From Desulfonatronospira sp. (GTDB lineage Bacteria > Desulfobacterota > Desulfovibrionia > Desulfovibrionales > Desulfonatronovibrionaceae), in the NCBI GenBank assembly GCA_007125075.1, contig SLDX01000133.1, forward strand, positions 1-35,127: a stretch of 35,127 nt of DNA. Direction: 5' to 3'. Of the stretch, positions 7,422 through 14,741 are shown piece after piece. Below the pieces are notes generated by a model, which did not search any database, was not told where the DNA came from, and was given only the letters and a program-made list of their open reading frames with translations. How positions within the stretch are numbered: the stretch's first letter is position 1; the number at the start of each line of letters is the position of its first letter. Both the position numbers and the translations under genes were made by a program.

Positions 7422-8552
7422 TCAGGGATCGAAGCTTAAGCGCAGAAGATGCCTGTCCAGTCCGCCCAGATCTTCAGGGGTATAGCCCAGAACTTTCGTC
7501 CACACGTATGAGGATTCCATGCAGAAATACATATGACGGTCAAGCAATCCTTTATCTTTCAGGTGTTTTGCGATGAAGGCAAACTGCTTGAGGCGCAGAG
7601 GCAGAAAAAGTCTCTTCTTGCCATCCAGTCCGGTTATGAATTCATTGTAGATGTATGTGGCCCGTGATTCATCGCGCATAAGCATTTTTTCCAGTTCGGG
7701 CATGAATCTGAAAGAACCCAGACTCAGATAAGCGATGTTTTCAGGCCTCAGGTAGTCGAAAATTGTTTCCACCGCCAGGGCATACCCCTTTTCCCAGCCT
7801 GGATAATGAATGATTGGATCAAAATGCAGGCAGACCCTGAAGCCCTGTGCAGCGCAGCCGGCCGCAGCCCGCATCCTCTCCTCCAGGCCCGCTGATCCCT
7901 GTTCCTGGGTTTTGATGATCTCCTGGCTGTTGACCGACCATGCCGGCAGCACCCTTGAGGGGTCAGAAACTTTCTTTATCCAGGAAAGATTGATGATCTT
8001 GGATTTAAGTTCCAGGCAGACATTGGGGTAATTTCCCAGAAATTGGACCAGATCTCCAGTATATCCGGTAAGAGGCTCCAGAGCCAGAGAATCAGTGAAT
8101 TCTCCGGTCCCGGCACGAAAAAGCCTGTTGCCCGGTCTCAGCTTCAGCTCAAGCTCCTTGAAGAGATCTTCCTGGTTGGCCCAGACTTTAATGATTCGAT
8201 CCTGAAAATAGGCTTTCAGGATGCAGTAGCTGCAGTTAAGAGGACAGTTCTCACCGATGTGCATGATGCGGTAAGCACAGCAGTTATAGTTCCTGGTGCC
8301 CGGACAATAGCGCAGAAAACGGCCCTTATAGTGTTTGAGGTACAGGATGAATGAATTTTGCTTGCCTGAGTCAATTCCAGAGGCTTGCGCCCGGGGTCCG
8401 GAGCGCTGGTCTGTAGACAGGGACCAGGGAATGCCGGGAAGACGGGAGAGCACTCTTCCGGTCAGCTGCGCATTAAGCACCTCAGGATCTATAAGAATGT
8501 GTTCCGGAGGGCTTAGATATGCGGGAAGATCATGTACTGAAGGGGTATTCAC
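7422..8552 (-). CDS. SPL-family (spore photoproduct lyase-like) radical SAM protein
   Basis: This protein of about 376 residues resembles spore photoproduct lyase. The radical SAM cluster motif is ENCPLNCSYC (C103, C107, C110), the CX3CX2C form. Further matches to SPL are the SVNSQEII strand, the AQGFRVCLHFDPIIHYPGWEKGY segment and the C-terminal helices. The host shows no sign of sporulation. In B. subtilis SPL the hydrogen-donor C141 lies in an ACTSD segment; here the same region reads RAGTGEFTDSLALE, with no Cys. It may act on another DNA or nucleotide lesion, or on something else. The ORF track starts at TTG 8567, but GTG 8552 overlaps the upstream stop as GTGA, a typical coupled start, so I chose it. 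It is co-transcribed with the ParB-like gene upstream. Confidence 0.85.
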   Translation of the reverse strand: MNTPSVHDLPAYLSPPEHILIDPEVLNAQLTGRVLSRLPGIPWSLSTDQRSGPRAQASGIDSGKQNSFILYLKHYKGRFLRYCPGTRNYNCCAYRIMHIGENCPLNCSYCILKAYFQDRIIKVWANQEDLFKELELKLRPGNRLFRAGTGEFTDSLALEPLTGYTGDLVQFLGNYPNVCLELKSKIINLSWIKKVSDPSRVLPAWSVNSQEIIKTQEQGSAGLEERMRAAAGCAAQGFRVCLHFDPIIHYPGWEKGYALAVETIFDYLRPENIAYLSLGSFRFMPELEKMLMRDESRATYIYNEFITGLDGKKRLFLPLRLKQFAFIAKHLKDKGLLDRHMYFCMESSYVWTKVLGYTPEDLGGLDRHLLRLSFDP

Positions 8553-9481
8553 GGTGAAACCGGCCAATGGGACAAAAGCTCAGAATCAGCCATTTTCCGC
8601 AGCTGGTCTGCGGCAACCTTGAGTTCTCCAGGGCTTCTTACCCTGATTCGAAATTCAAGATCCTGACTTTCAAAGTGATCAGTATGGATGCAGCTCCAGC
8701 CGGTAGCAGATGTCAGCCTGTTTATGTCTTTTTCGGCTTTGTCCATCAGTTTATAATATTCTGGATAAGCGGCTCTATACAGGACTTTGAGCATGGCTTC
8801 CATTTTGTCCCTGGGGGTCAGGTCTTTAACTAGCAGCTTATCCAGATTTAAAAGCCCGGGCACTTCCCTGATGTTCCCGGCTTTCCCGGAGGAAGTCCGG
8901 TCAAGAAGCTCAAGAAAAATCCGGGCCTTGTTCCGGGACCAGGCAAGCCCGTCCAGAAAGGGAAAGAGCACCTCAAGATCCTGGGGTTCAAGAAGGCTTA
9001 AGGCATGAGCATTGGGAAGAAGCTGGGGATTTTTGATCAGCAGTTCATCCCATACAGGCGGAAGTTTAAGCCAGGCTTTGTATAAGTGTTTTTCCCTGGC
9101 ACGCTCCGGGATGCCAAGTATCTGGTAAATACTGTGCATGTCCTTGTTCAGGGGCTTGAAATAGCGCAGTGCCCTGATTATCCTGCCCGGATCAAGGCCC
9201 TGCCCCTGGTTGGAAAGAAGATAGGCAACTCCTTTGTCCCAGGGATCAGGAGCATCTATGCGCAAAGCCTTGATTTTTTTTAACAGTTTTTTAAGGCTCT
9301 GATATCTTTTATAGCCGGCTATAAGTACAAGAGAGTCCCCATCACGGTGCACCAGGACCGGGATCATCTGTCCCAAAGCGTCAAGTGAATCAATGAGATC
9401 AGATCCATAGGGCTCGGCCCAGAAAAGACAAGGGTCCAGTTTAATATTTTCTTCAAAAGAGATCGTTAAAATTTCCTGCAT
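8549..9481 (-). CDS. ParB/Spo0J N-terminal-domain protein
   Basis: This 310-residue protein begins with a ParB-like domain at about residues 25-75 (SLDALGQMIPVLVHRDGDSLVLIAGYKRYQSLKKLL). A region at about 100-190 resembles the ParB helix-turn-helix part (ALRYFKPLNKDMHSIYQILGIPERAREKHLYKAWLKLPP, then NAHALSLL). The usual GERRxRA nucleotide-binding box reads GYKRYQS, so CTP binding as in true ParB is doubtful. No parA is next to it, which argues against chromosome partitioning. The ATG follows AGGA at a good distance. The stop overlaps the GTG start of the SPL-like gene by four bases, implying joint expression. A DNA-binding or nuclease-like partner of the radical SAM enzyme is an inference from this coupling. 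The C-terminal 100 residues are not recognised. Confidence 0.78.
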   Translation of the reverse strand: MQEILTISFEENIKLDPCLFWAEPYGSDLIDSLDALGQMIPVLVHRDGDSLVLIAGYKRYQSLKKLLKKIKALRIDAPDPWDKGVAYLLSNQGQGLDPGRIIRALRYFKPLNKDMHSIYQILGIPERAREKHLYKAWLKLPPVWDELLIKNPQLLPNAHALSLLEPQDLEVLFPFLDGLAWSRNKARIFLELLDRTSSGKAGNIREVPGLLNLDKLLVKDLTPRDKMEAMLKVLYRAAYPEYYKLMDKAEKDINRLTSATGWSCIHTDHFESQDLEFRIRVRSPGELKVAADQLRKMADSELLSHWPVSP

Positions 9482-9525
9482 GCTTTATCCTGTTTTTTAT
9501 CCCGACCAAAGAAAAGGCCTGGTCC

Positions 9526-9660
9526 ATGGAAAATGACCCGAAGTTCGGCCTCAAGCAGCCCGTAGTGATGCCCGGCCGAGGGTCAAGCGCCGTCACAGAC
9601 AAGGCCTGGACATACAATCCGTTTGATTTCTCTGTCCCGGTAGTTTATCTTGGCGCTTGA
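9526..9660 (+). CDS. possible 44-residue small protein, unrecognised
   Basis: This is an open frame too short for the ORF track. It runs ATG (9526) to TGA (9658-9660) and begins MENDPKFGLKQPVVMPGRGS and ends DFSVPVVYLGA. The composition looks protein-like, mixed hydrophobic and polar with Pro, Gly and aromatic residues, not the Arg/Ser-rich pattern of most antisense shadows here. It starts 44 bases from the divergent ParB-like gene. An AAAGG lies about 10 bases upstream of the ATG, which is acceptable but not strong. It has no signal peptide or membrane segment. It lies in an otherwise unexplained 387-base gap and ends where a consensus TTGACA begins. I do not recognise the sequence. It could be a small protein, a remnant, or chance. 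Confidence 0.35.
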   Translation: MENDPKFGLKQPVVMPGRGSSAVTDKAWTYNPFDFSVPVVYLGA

Positions 9661-9685
9661 CAACTTTAAATTCATCTTTCAATAG
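9657..9685 (+). promoter_or_regulatory. candidate promoter upstream of the EF-G-like gene
   Basis: A perfect TTGACA (9657-9662) is followed after 17 bases by CAATAG (9680-9685). The -35 is consensus, but the -10 is poor. It would give a leader of about 180 bases before the EF-G-like start. Confidence 0.3.
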
Positions 9686-9814
9686 GACTGGAGTCTTACC
9701 ATACAATTAAGCTGAAAGTCTATCCTGCGGGCAAAAAGATGTCCAGACAGAAGAGGCTGTTTCCGGTCAGACAGGTATGCCCGGGCGATCTTGACCGGTT
9801 TTATCAAAAAATAA

Positions 9815-9840
9815 ATCCATGGTTTTCAAAGAGCATGGAT
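9815..9840 (+). repeat. inverted repeat in the EF-G-like leader
   Basis: ATCCATG (9815-9821) and CATGGAT (9834-9840) are perfect 7-base arms with a 12-base loop. They sit immediately upstream of the AAGGGGG ribosome site of the EF-G-like gene. The element could be a leader hairpin or a protein-binding dyad. Confidence 0.45.
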
Positions 9841-9868
9841 AACTTCACATAAAGGGGGCTACTGAAGC

Positions 9869-11929
9869 ATGCTGGACAAATTGGCAAAGCAAAGAACTTA
9901 CGCCTTGGTGGGGCACGGAGGCACGGGAAAGACTTCTGCTGCGGAAATGATTCTTTATCAAAGCAAGGCAATCAAACGCCTGGGCAAAATAGACGAGGGG
10001 ACCACCTGCCTTGATTTTGAACCCGAAGAAATCAAAAGACGGGGCAGCATTCAACCCGGGTTTGCCGTTTATTCCTGGGAGAAGAACCGCCATTTTCTGG
10101 TGGACACCCCCGGAGACAACAATTTTATCGGAGATTTAAGCTATCTGCTCACCGCAGTGGACGGTGCGGTTTTTGTAATCGACGCTGTGGACGGGGCCAA
10201 GCCTCTGACCAAGAAGCTGTGGTCAGAGGTACAGGAAGCTGGACTGCCGGCGCTGATCCTGGTGAATAAGATTGACCGTGAACGTGCTGATTTTAAAATG
10301 GCATACGACAGCCTGGTGAACATGCTGGGTATCAAGCCGGTGCCGCTGTATCTGCCTGTTGGCGCAGAATCCGGGTTCAAGGGTCTGGTGGATGTCCTGG
10401 AGCAAAAGGCCTATTTTTTTGCCGAGGAAGGAAGTCTCACATCCGGAGACATCCCTGCGGACATGCTGGATGATGTGGCTGAAATGCGCGAGGCGGCCAT
10501 CGAGAACATCGCCGAGGTTGATGAGCAGCTCATGGAAAAATATCTCGAAGAAGGCCACCTGGAAACAGAGGATATCTACCAGGGGCTGCGCAAGGGCATC
10601 CTGGCCAAAGAGCTGGTGCCCATCTGCGCTTGTTCAGCCCTGGAAAACAAGGGCGGAAGCAAGCTTCTGGAGGCTGTGCAGAACTTTTTGCCCTCCCCTC
10701 TTGAACATCCTGAATGGCAGGGAGAAGAAGCTGTACGCAGGTCACATCCGGATGAACCCGCTGCTGTTTTTGTGTTCAAGACCATTACCGACCCCTTTAC
10801 CGGACAGCTGAGCGTAATGCGCGTTCTGTCCGGGGTTTTGACTTCGGACATGCAGGTGGCCAATCCTTTGAAGGAAGAGAAGGAAAAGCTGGGCCAGCTT
10901 CTGGTCTTTGAAGGCAAAAAACAGTCTCCCTTCAAGGAGGAGGCCGGGCCGGGATCAGTCGTGGCTGCGGCCAAGCTTAAAAATACTTCCACCGGGGATA
11001 CCCTTTGCTCTGAGAAGGAGCCATTTGTTCTGAAAAAGCCCAAACTCCCTCCATGCATTTTGTCCTATGCCCTGGGAGCTCAGGAAAAAGGGGAGGAGGA
11101 CAAGGTTTTTGCCGCGGTGAACAAGCTTCTGGACGAGGATATCAATCTGCAGCTCACACGCAATGAGGAAACCAAGGACATGCTTTTGTCCGGAATGGGT
11201 CAGCTGCATATTGAAATGGCTGTGGAAAAGGCCAAGAGACGCTATAAGGCCGGAGTGGTCCTCAAGACGCCCAAGATTCCCTATCGGGAGACCATCAAGG
11301 GCAAAGCCGAGGTGCAGGGCAGATACAAGAAGCAGACCGGAGGCCGGGGCCAGTTCGGAGACTGTTGGATCAGACTGGAGCCCAAAAGCCGGGGAGAAGG
11401 CTATGAATTCGTTGACGCCATAGTAGGCGGGGTTATCCCCAGACAATACATCCCTGCGGTGGACAAAGGGATCTATGAGGCAGCCTCCAAAGGCGTTCTG
11501 GCCGGATACCCGGTGGTGGACTTCAAGGTCACTTTGTACGACGGCTCCTACCACAGCGTGGATTCCTCGGAAATGGCCTTCAAGATTGCCGGATCCATGG
11601 CTTTCAAAAAAGCTGTGGAGAAGTGCCAGCCTGTTCTTCTGGAGCCGATAATGGTGGTTACGGTTTTCGTGCCTGACGAATATATGGGCGATGTCATAGG
11701 AGATCTGTCCAGCAAGAGAGGCCGGGTTCTGGGTTCGGAATCGGAAAAGGGAATAACTTCGGTTCGGGCCCACGTACCTATGGCTGAAATGCTTCAGTAC
11801 GCCCAGGACCTGCGTTCCATGACCGGCGGGCAGGGCACGTTCACCATGGAGTTTGACCATTATGAGGAATGTCCGGCGCCTATAGCGGAAAAAGTTATTG
11901 CAGAAAGCGCTCAAGAGAAGGAAGACTAG
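9869..11929 (+). CDS. EF-G-like translational GTPase (FusA paralogue)
   Basis: This 686-residue protein has the full five-domain EF-G layout. The G domain holds G1 GHGGTGKT (15-22), a G3-like DTPGDNNF (79-86) and G4 NKID (about 133). Domain II lies at about 300-390 (DPFTGQLSVMRVLSG), domains III and IV at about 405-610 (GMGQLHIEMAVEKAK; GGRGQFGDCWIRLEP) and domain V near the C-terminus. Canonical EF-G has DTPGHVDF, and that His is central to ribosome-triggered GTP hydrolysis; here it is Asp83. This marks the EF-G-like subfamily found beside a normal fusA in several phyla, for which a standard translocase role is not established. The ATG follows AAGGGGG. The gene stands alone with a strong terminator. 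fusA itself, normally in the str operon with rpsL, rpsG and tuf, is not in this window. Confidence 0.88.
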   Translation: MLDKLAKQRTYALVGHGGTGKTSAAEMILYQSKAIKRLGKIDEGTTCLDFEPEEIKRRGSIQPGFAVYSWEKNRHFLVDTPGDNNFIGDLSYLLTAVDGAVFVIDAVDGAKPLTKKLWSEVQEAGLPALILVNKIDRERADFKMAYDSLVNMLGIKPVPLYLPVGAESGFKGLVDVLEQKAYFFAEEGSLTSGDIPADMLDDVAEMREAAIENIAEVDEQLMEKYLEEGHLETEDIYQGLRKGILAKELVPICACSALENKGGSKLLEAVQNFLPSPLEHPEWQGEEAVRRSHPDEPAAVFVFKTITDPFTGQLSVMRVLSGVLTSDMQVANPLKEEKEKLGQLLVFEGKKQSPFKEEAGPGSVVAAAKLKNTSTGDTLCSEKEPFVLKKPKLPPCILSYALGAQEKGEEDKVFAAVNKLLDEDINLQLTRNEETKDMLLSGMGQLHIEMAVEKAKRRYKAGVVLKTPKIPYRETIKGKAEVQGRYKKQTGGRGQFGDCWIRLEPKSRGEGYEFVDAIVGGVIPRQYIPAVDKGIYEAASKGVLAGYPVVDFKVTLYDGSYHSVDSSEMAFKIAGSMAFKKAVEKCQPVLLEPIMVVTVFVPDEYMGDVIGDLSSKRGRVLGSESEKGITSVRAHVPMAEMLQYAQDLRSMTGGQGTFTMEFDHYEECPAPIAEKVIAESAQEKED

Positions 11930-11958
11930 GGAATAACCGGGATCAACAAATCAATCAG

Positions 11959-12031
11959 GCCCCTTAATCTGCATCGGCAAAGAGCTTCCAAACAGAATTT
12001 TTTGAGCCGATGCTGGTTAAGGGGCTTTTTT
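11959..12031 (+). terminator. strong rho-independent terminator after the EF-G-like gene
   Basis: The left arm GCCCCTTAATCTGCATCGGC (11959-11978) pairs with GCCGATGCTGGTTAAGGGGC (12006-12025). The result is 9 and 8 perfect pairs separated by a three-base internal mismatch, then TTTTTT. The 27-base loop is unusually long. Confidence 0.88.
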
Positions 12032-12166
12032 ATGTGCTTGTGTTTTGAGTACAAATAAATTAAATTTAAATGTTAATTTTGAAATAATTTCTCAGACTCG
12101 GAAGCTTAAAAAAGAAAAGCTTGCCGGTTTTGATGGATATACTTTTATTTTGTATTTGGAGAAAAA

Positions 12167-13822
12167 ATGGATGTACAAGACTATGTGACCCTGATCCCGC
12201 TTGGCGGGCTTGGGGAGATCGGGCAGAACTGCATGGTTCTGGAAACCAGAGAAACCATGCTTCTCATAGATTGCGGGCTGATGTTTCCGGAAGATTTTCT
12301 GCTGGGGGTGGACGTGGTCATTCCCCGCTTTGATTACGTGCTCAAAAACAAGGAAAAGCTCAAGGCAATAATTCTTACTCATGGTCATGAGGATCATATA
12401 GGCGCCCTGCCCTGGCTTTTGCCGTACGTCAGCGCCCCGGTTTACGGTTCCAGGTTTACGCTGAAGCTGGTGGAAAACAAGCTTTCAGAGTTTAATCTGC
12501 TGGAATACACGCCTCTTGAAATTATCAGCGAAAAAAAATCCCTGCGTCTTAAGGATATCACCATAAATTTCTTTCCGGTGTGTCACTCGATAATTCAGGG
12601 CTTCGGGCTGGGCATAGAGACGCCTGTGGGAAAAATCGTCCATACCGGAGATTTCAAGCTTGATCCTGAACCTCTGGACGGCCACTTTACAGATATGGAT
12701 GCCTTTGCCGGCTTCTCAGAGAGCGGGGTCAGGCTGATGTTGTCCGACTCCACCAATGTGGAACGTGAAGGCTATGCTTTAACGGAAAGAGAAATCAAAG
12801 ATTCTTTAAAAGAGATCTTTAATGAAACCCGGGGAAGACTGCTGGTTACTCTTTTTTCCAGTCATATCCAGAGAATGCAGGAGGTTTTCGATCTGGCCCG
12901 GGCATTCGGGCGCAAAGTGGCGGTCAGCGGAAAAAGTCTGGCTGCCAACATTGAAATGGCCATGGAAGAAGGATTTTTAAATGTCAGTTCTGATAATTAT
13001 TGCACTCTGGAAGAGAGTGCAAAAGTTGATGACTCCCACATAGTGCTCCTGCTGACCGGTTCCCAGGGAGAACCTCTGTCCGCACTTACCCGCCTGGCCC
13101 TGGGAGAGCACAGGCAACTGAAGATCAAGCCTGGAGACACAGTGCTTATGTCGTCGAGGATCATTCCCGGAAACACCAGGGCGATTACCAGGGTGATCAA
13201 CAACCTCTATCGTCTTGGAGCTGAAGTCTATTATGAAAAGGTGCGGGCAATCCACGCCTCGGGACACGCTCACAAAGAAGAGCTCAAGACCATGCTCAGG
13301 ACAGTCAATCCCAGGTTCTTCATTCCCATCCACGGTGAATACCGTCATCTTTTCAAACATGCGGCCCTGGCCAGAGAGTGCGGAGTGGCTCCGGAAAGAA
13401 GTATGGTCCTTGAGGATGGACAGCCGGTAACTTTTTTTAAGGATTCAATCCGGCTGGAAGAAAGAATTTCATCTGACTCAATCCTGGTTGATGGCAAGGG
13501 TGTGGGCGATGTCGGTCATACCGTGCTCAAAGAAAGGCACATACTCGGTGGGGAAGGGCTGGTTATTGTAGTCATGGTGGCCAGCGAAAAGACCGGGGAA
13601 CTGATCATGAGCCCAAGGCTGCTTTCCAGGGGCTTTATCTTTGAACAGCAGTACGATCATATTCTGGAGGACGCCAAGTGTCTGCTGCTTGATCTTTATG
13701 AAAACGTCCCTCCGGGTGAGAACAGGAAGCTGGAGGAAAAGATACGCTCCACGCTGCGCAAATTCTTTCGCAAGATCCTGGGACGCGACCCCATAGTCGT
13801 CCCTCTGGTCATCAAGGTTTAA
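12167..13822 (+). CDS. rnj: ribonuclease J
   Basis: This 551-residue metallo-beta-lactamase/beta-CASP ribonuclease combines 5'-to-3' exonuclease and endonuclease activity in mRNA decay and rRNA maturation. The zinc site motif is THGHEDHIGALP (H72, H74, D76, H77). Downstream metal ligands occur in PVCHSIIQGFG and HTGDFKLDPEP, and the beta-CASP part contains MSSRIIPGN and the HASGHAHKEEL and FIPIHGEYRHL motifs. The C-terminal domain runs from about residue 450. The length is typical. The start has GGAG six bases upstream, after a very A+T-rich leader. The gene is monocistronic, between the EF-G-like terminator and a convergent hydrolase that ends only 17 bases away. Confidence 0.95.
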   Translation: MDVQDYVTLIPLGGLGEIGQNCMVLETRETMLLIDCGLMFPEDFLLGVDVVIPRFDYVLKNKEKLKAIILTHGHEDHIGALPWLLPYVSAPVYGSRFTLKLVENKLSEFNLLEYTPLEIISEKKSLRLKDITINFFPVCHSIIQGFGLGIETPVGKIVHTGDFKLDPEPLDGHFTDMDAFAGFSESGVRLMLSDSTNVEREGYALTEREIKDSLKEIFNETRGRLLVTLFSSHIQRMQEVFDLARAFGRKVAVSGKSLAANIEMAMEEGFLNVSSDNYCTLEESAKVDDSHIVLLLTGSQGEPLSALTRLALGEHRQLKIKPGDTVLMSSRIIPGNTRAITRVINNLYRLGAEVYYEKVRAIHASGHAHKEELKTMLRTVNPRFFIPIHGEYRHLFKHAALARECGVAPERSMVLEDGQPVTFFKDSIRLEERISSDSILVDGKGVGDVGHTVLKERHILGGEGLVIVVMVASEKTGELIMSPRLLSRGFIFEQQYDHILEDAKCLLLDLYENVPPGENRKLEEKIRSTLRKFFRKILGRDPIVVPLVIKV

Positions 13823-13839
13823 AAAACTCCCGGATTTTC

Positions 13840-14661
13840 TTAACGCGCAGCATAAGTTGTGAAAAACTCTCTAAGTCCCTTGAGGTAAATGTCCTGGCTC
13901 TGCTGATATCCGCTGTTGTGATTTCCGCTGATCTCTAAAAAATATCTGGGCTGCGGGGCAAGTTCATATAAAGTCCGGCCGTGAAGGAAGGGTATGAGTT
14001 CATCATCACGGCTGTGGATGATCATTGCCGGAGCAGAAAAAGAGCTTATCTTGTCCCGGGTTGCATAGCTGTATCTGGCCAGTAGCCTCACCGGCAGAAA
14101 TGGAAACATTTCTCTTCCCAGCTCTGGTATGCTGGTGAAGGTTGACTCAAGTATGATCCCCGCAGGTTCCGCTTCGGACGCCAGATCAGCGGCAACCGCG
14201 CCGCCCAGGGATCTGCCCATAATGAAGATGTGCCTGGCAGGGATGCCCCTGTCTCTGGTCAGGTGGTCCCAGGCAGCCAGGGCGTCATTGTACGTCCCCT
14301 CTTCAGAAGGTTTGCCCTGACTCTTTCCAAATCCGCGGTAGTCGAAAATGAATGTGGACATGTTCAGGGAATGCAAATAGTTAAGTGTTGGCAGTCTATG
14401 GGAGATATTTCCTGCATTGCCGTGACAGAACAGTACAACTCCTCTTTCTTCTGCTGAGGGGACAAACCAGCCGTGGATGGTGACCCCGTCGGCAGTATCC
14501 AGATAGACTTCTTCAAATTTAAGGCCAACCTGTTCGGGATCGGCATGCAGGTATTTATGCGGGGCGTAGACGAGATTATGCTGGAAGAGATACATGTAGC
14601 CAAGCAGTAGAAAGTAAATGATGAGAAGCACTCCCAGTGCCGTACCAAGGAATTTGAGCAT
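13840..14661 (-). CDS. membrane-anchored alpha/beta hydrolase (ABHD13/Bem46-like)
   Basis: This 273-residue protein has one N-terminal membrane segment (about residues 4-27, LGTALGVLLIIYFLLLGYMYLF) followed by an alpha/beta hydrolase domain. The oxyanion region is FCHGNAGN, the nucleophile elbow GRSLGGAV, the acid HSRDDELIP and the catalytic His GNHNSGY, so the triad is complete. YRGFGKSQGKPSEEG is typical of the Bem46/ABHD13 group, whose bacterial members are serine hydrolases of unknown natural substrate. The ribosome site is GGTGA. It lies 80 bases downstream of the M48 peptidase gene on the same strand and probably forms an operon with it, suggesting an envelope-related task. Substrate cannot be told from sequence. 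Confidence 0.85.
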   Translation of the reverse strand: MLKFLGTALGVLLIIYFLLLGYMYLFQHNLVYAPHKYLHADPEQVGLKFEEVYLDTADGVTIHGWFVPSAEERGVVLFCHGNAGNISHRLPTLNYLHSLNMSTFIFDYRGFGKSQGKPSEEGTYNDALAAWDHLTRDRGIPARHIFIMGRSLGGAVAADLASEAEPAGIILESTFTSIPELGREMFPFLPVRLLARYSYATRDKISSFSAPAMIIHSRDDELIPFLHGRTLYELAPQPRYFLEISGNHNSGYQQSQDIYLKGLREFFTTYAAR

Positions 14662-14741
14662 CTTTCACCTGTCAGATTGGATCGGGTTGTAAATGAATCA
14701 GGAGCTGTTCACTGCTGAATAATGCACAGAGACCTGCCCGG

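Noticed and set aside
8553-8567. TTG start of the SPL-like gene from the ORF track
   Set aside because: GTG 8552 forms a GTGA overlap with the upstream stop, a more usual coupled start, and only five residues differ.
10955-11914. 319-residue minus-strand ORF opposite the EF-G-like gene
   Set aside because: It is a shadow of the EF-G-like coding frame. Its composition is irregular and it has no recognisable domain.
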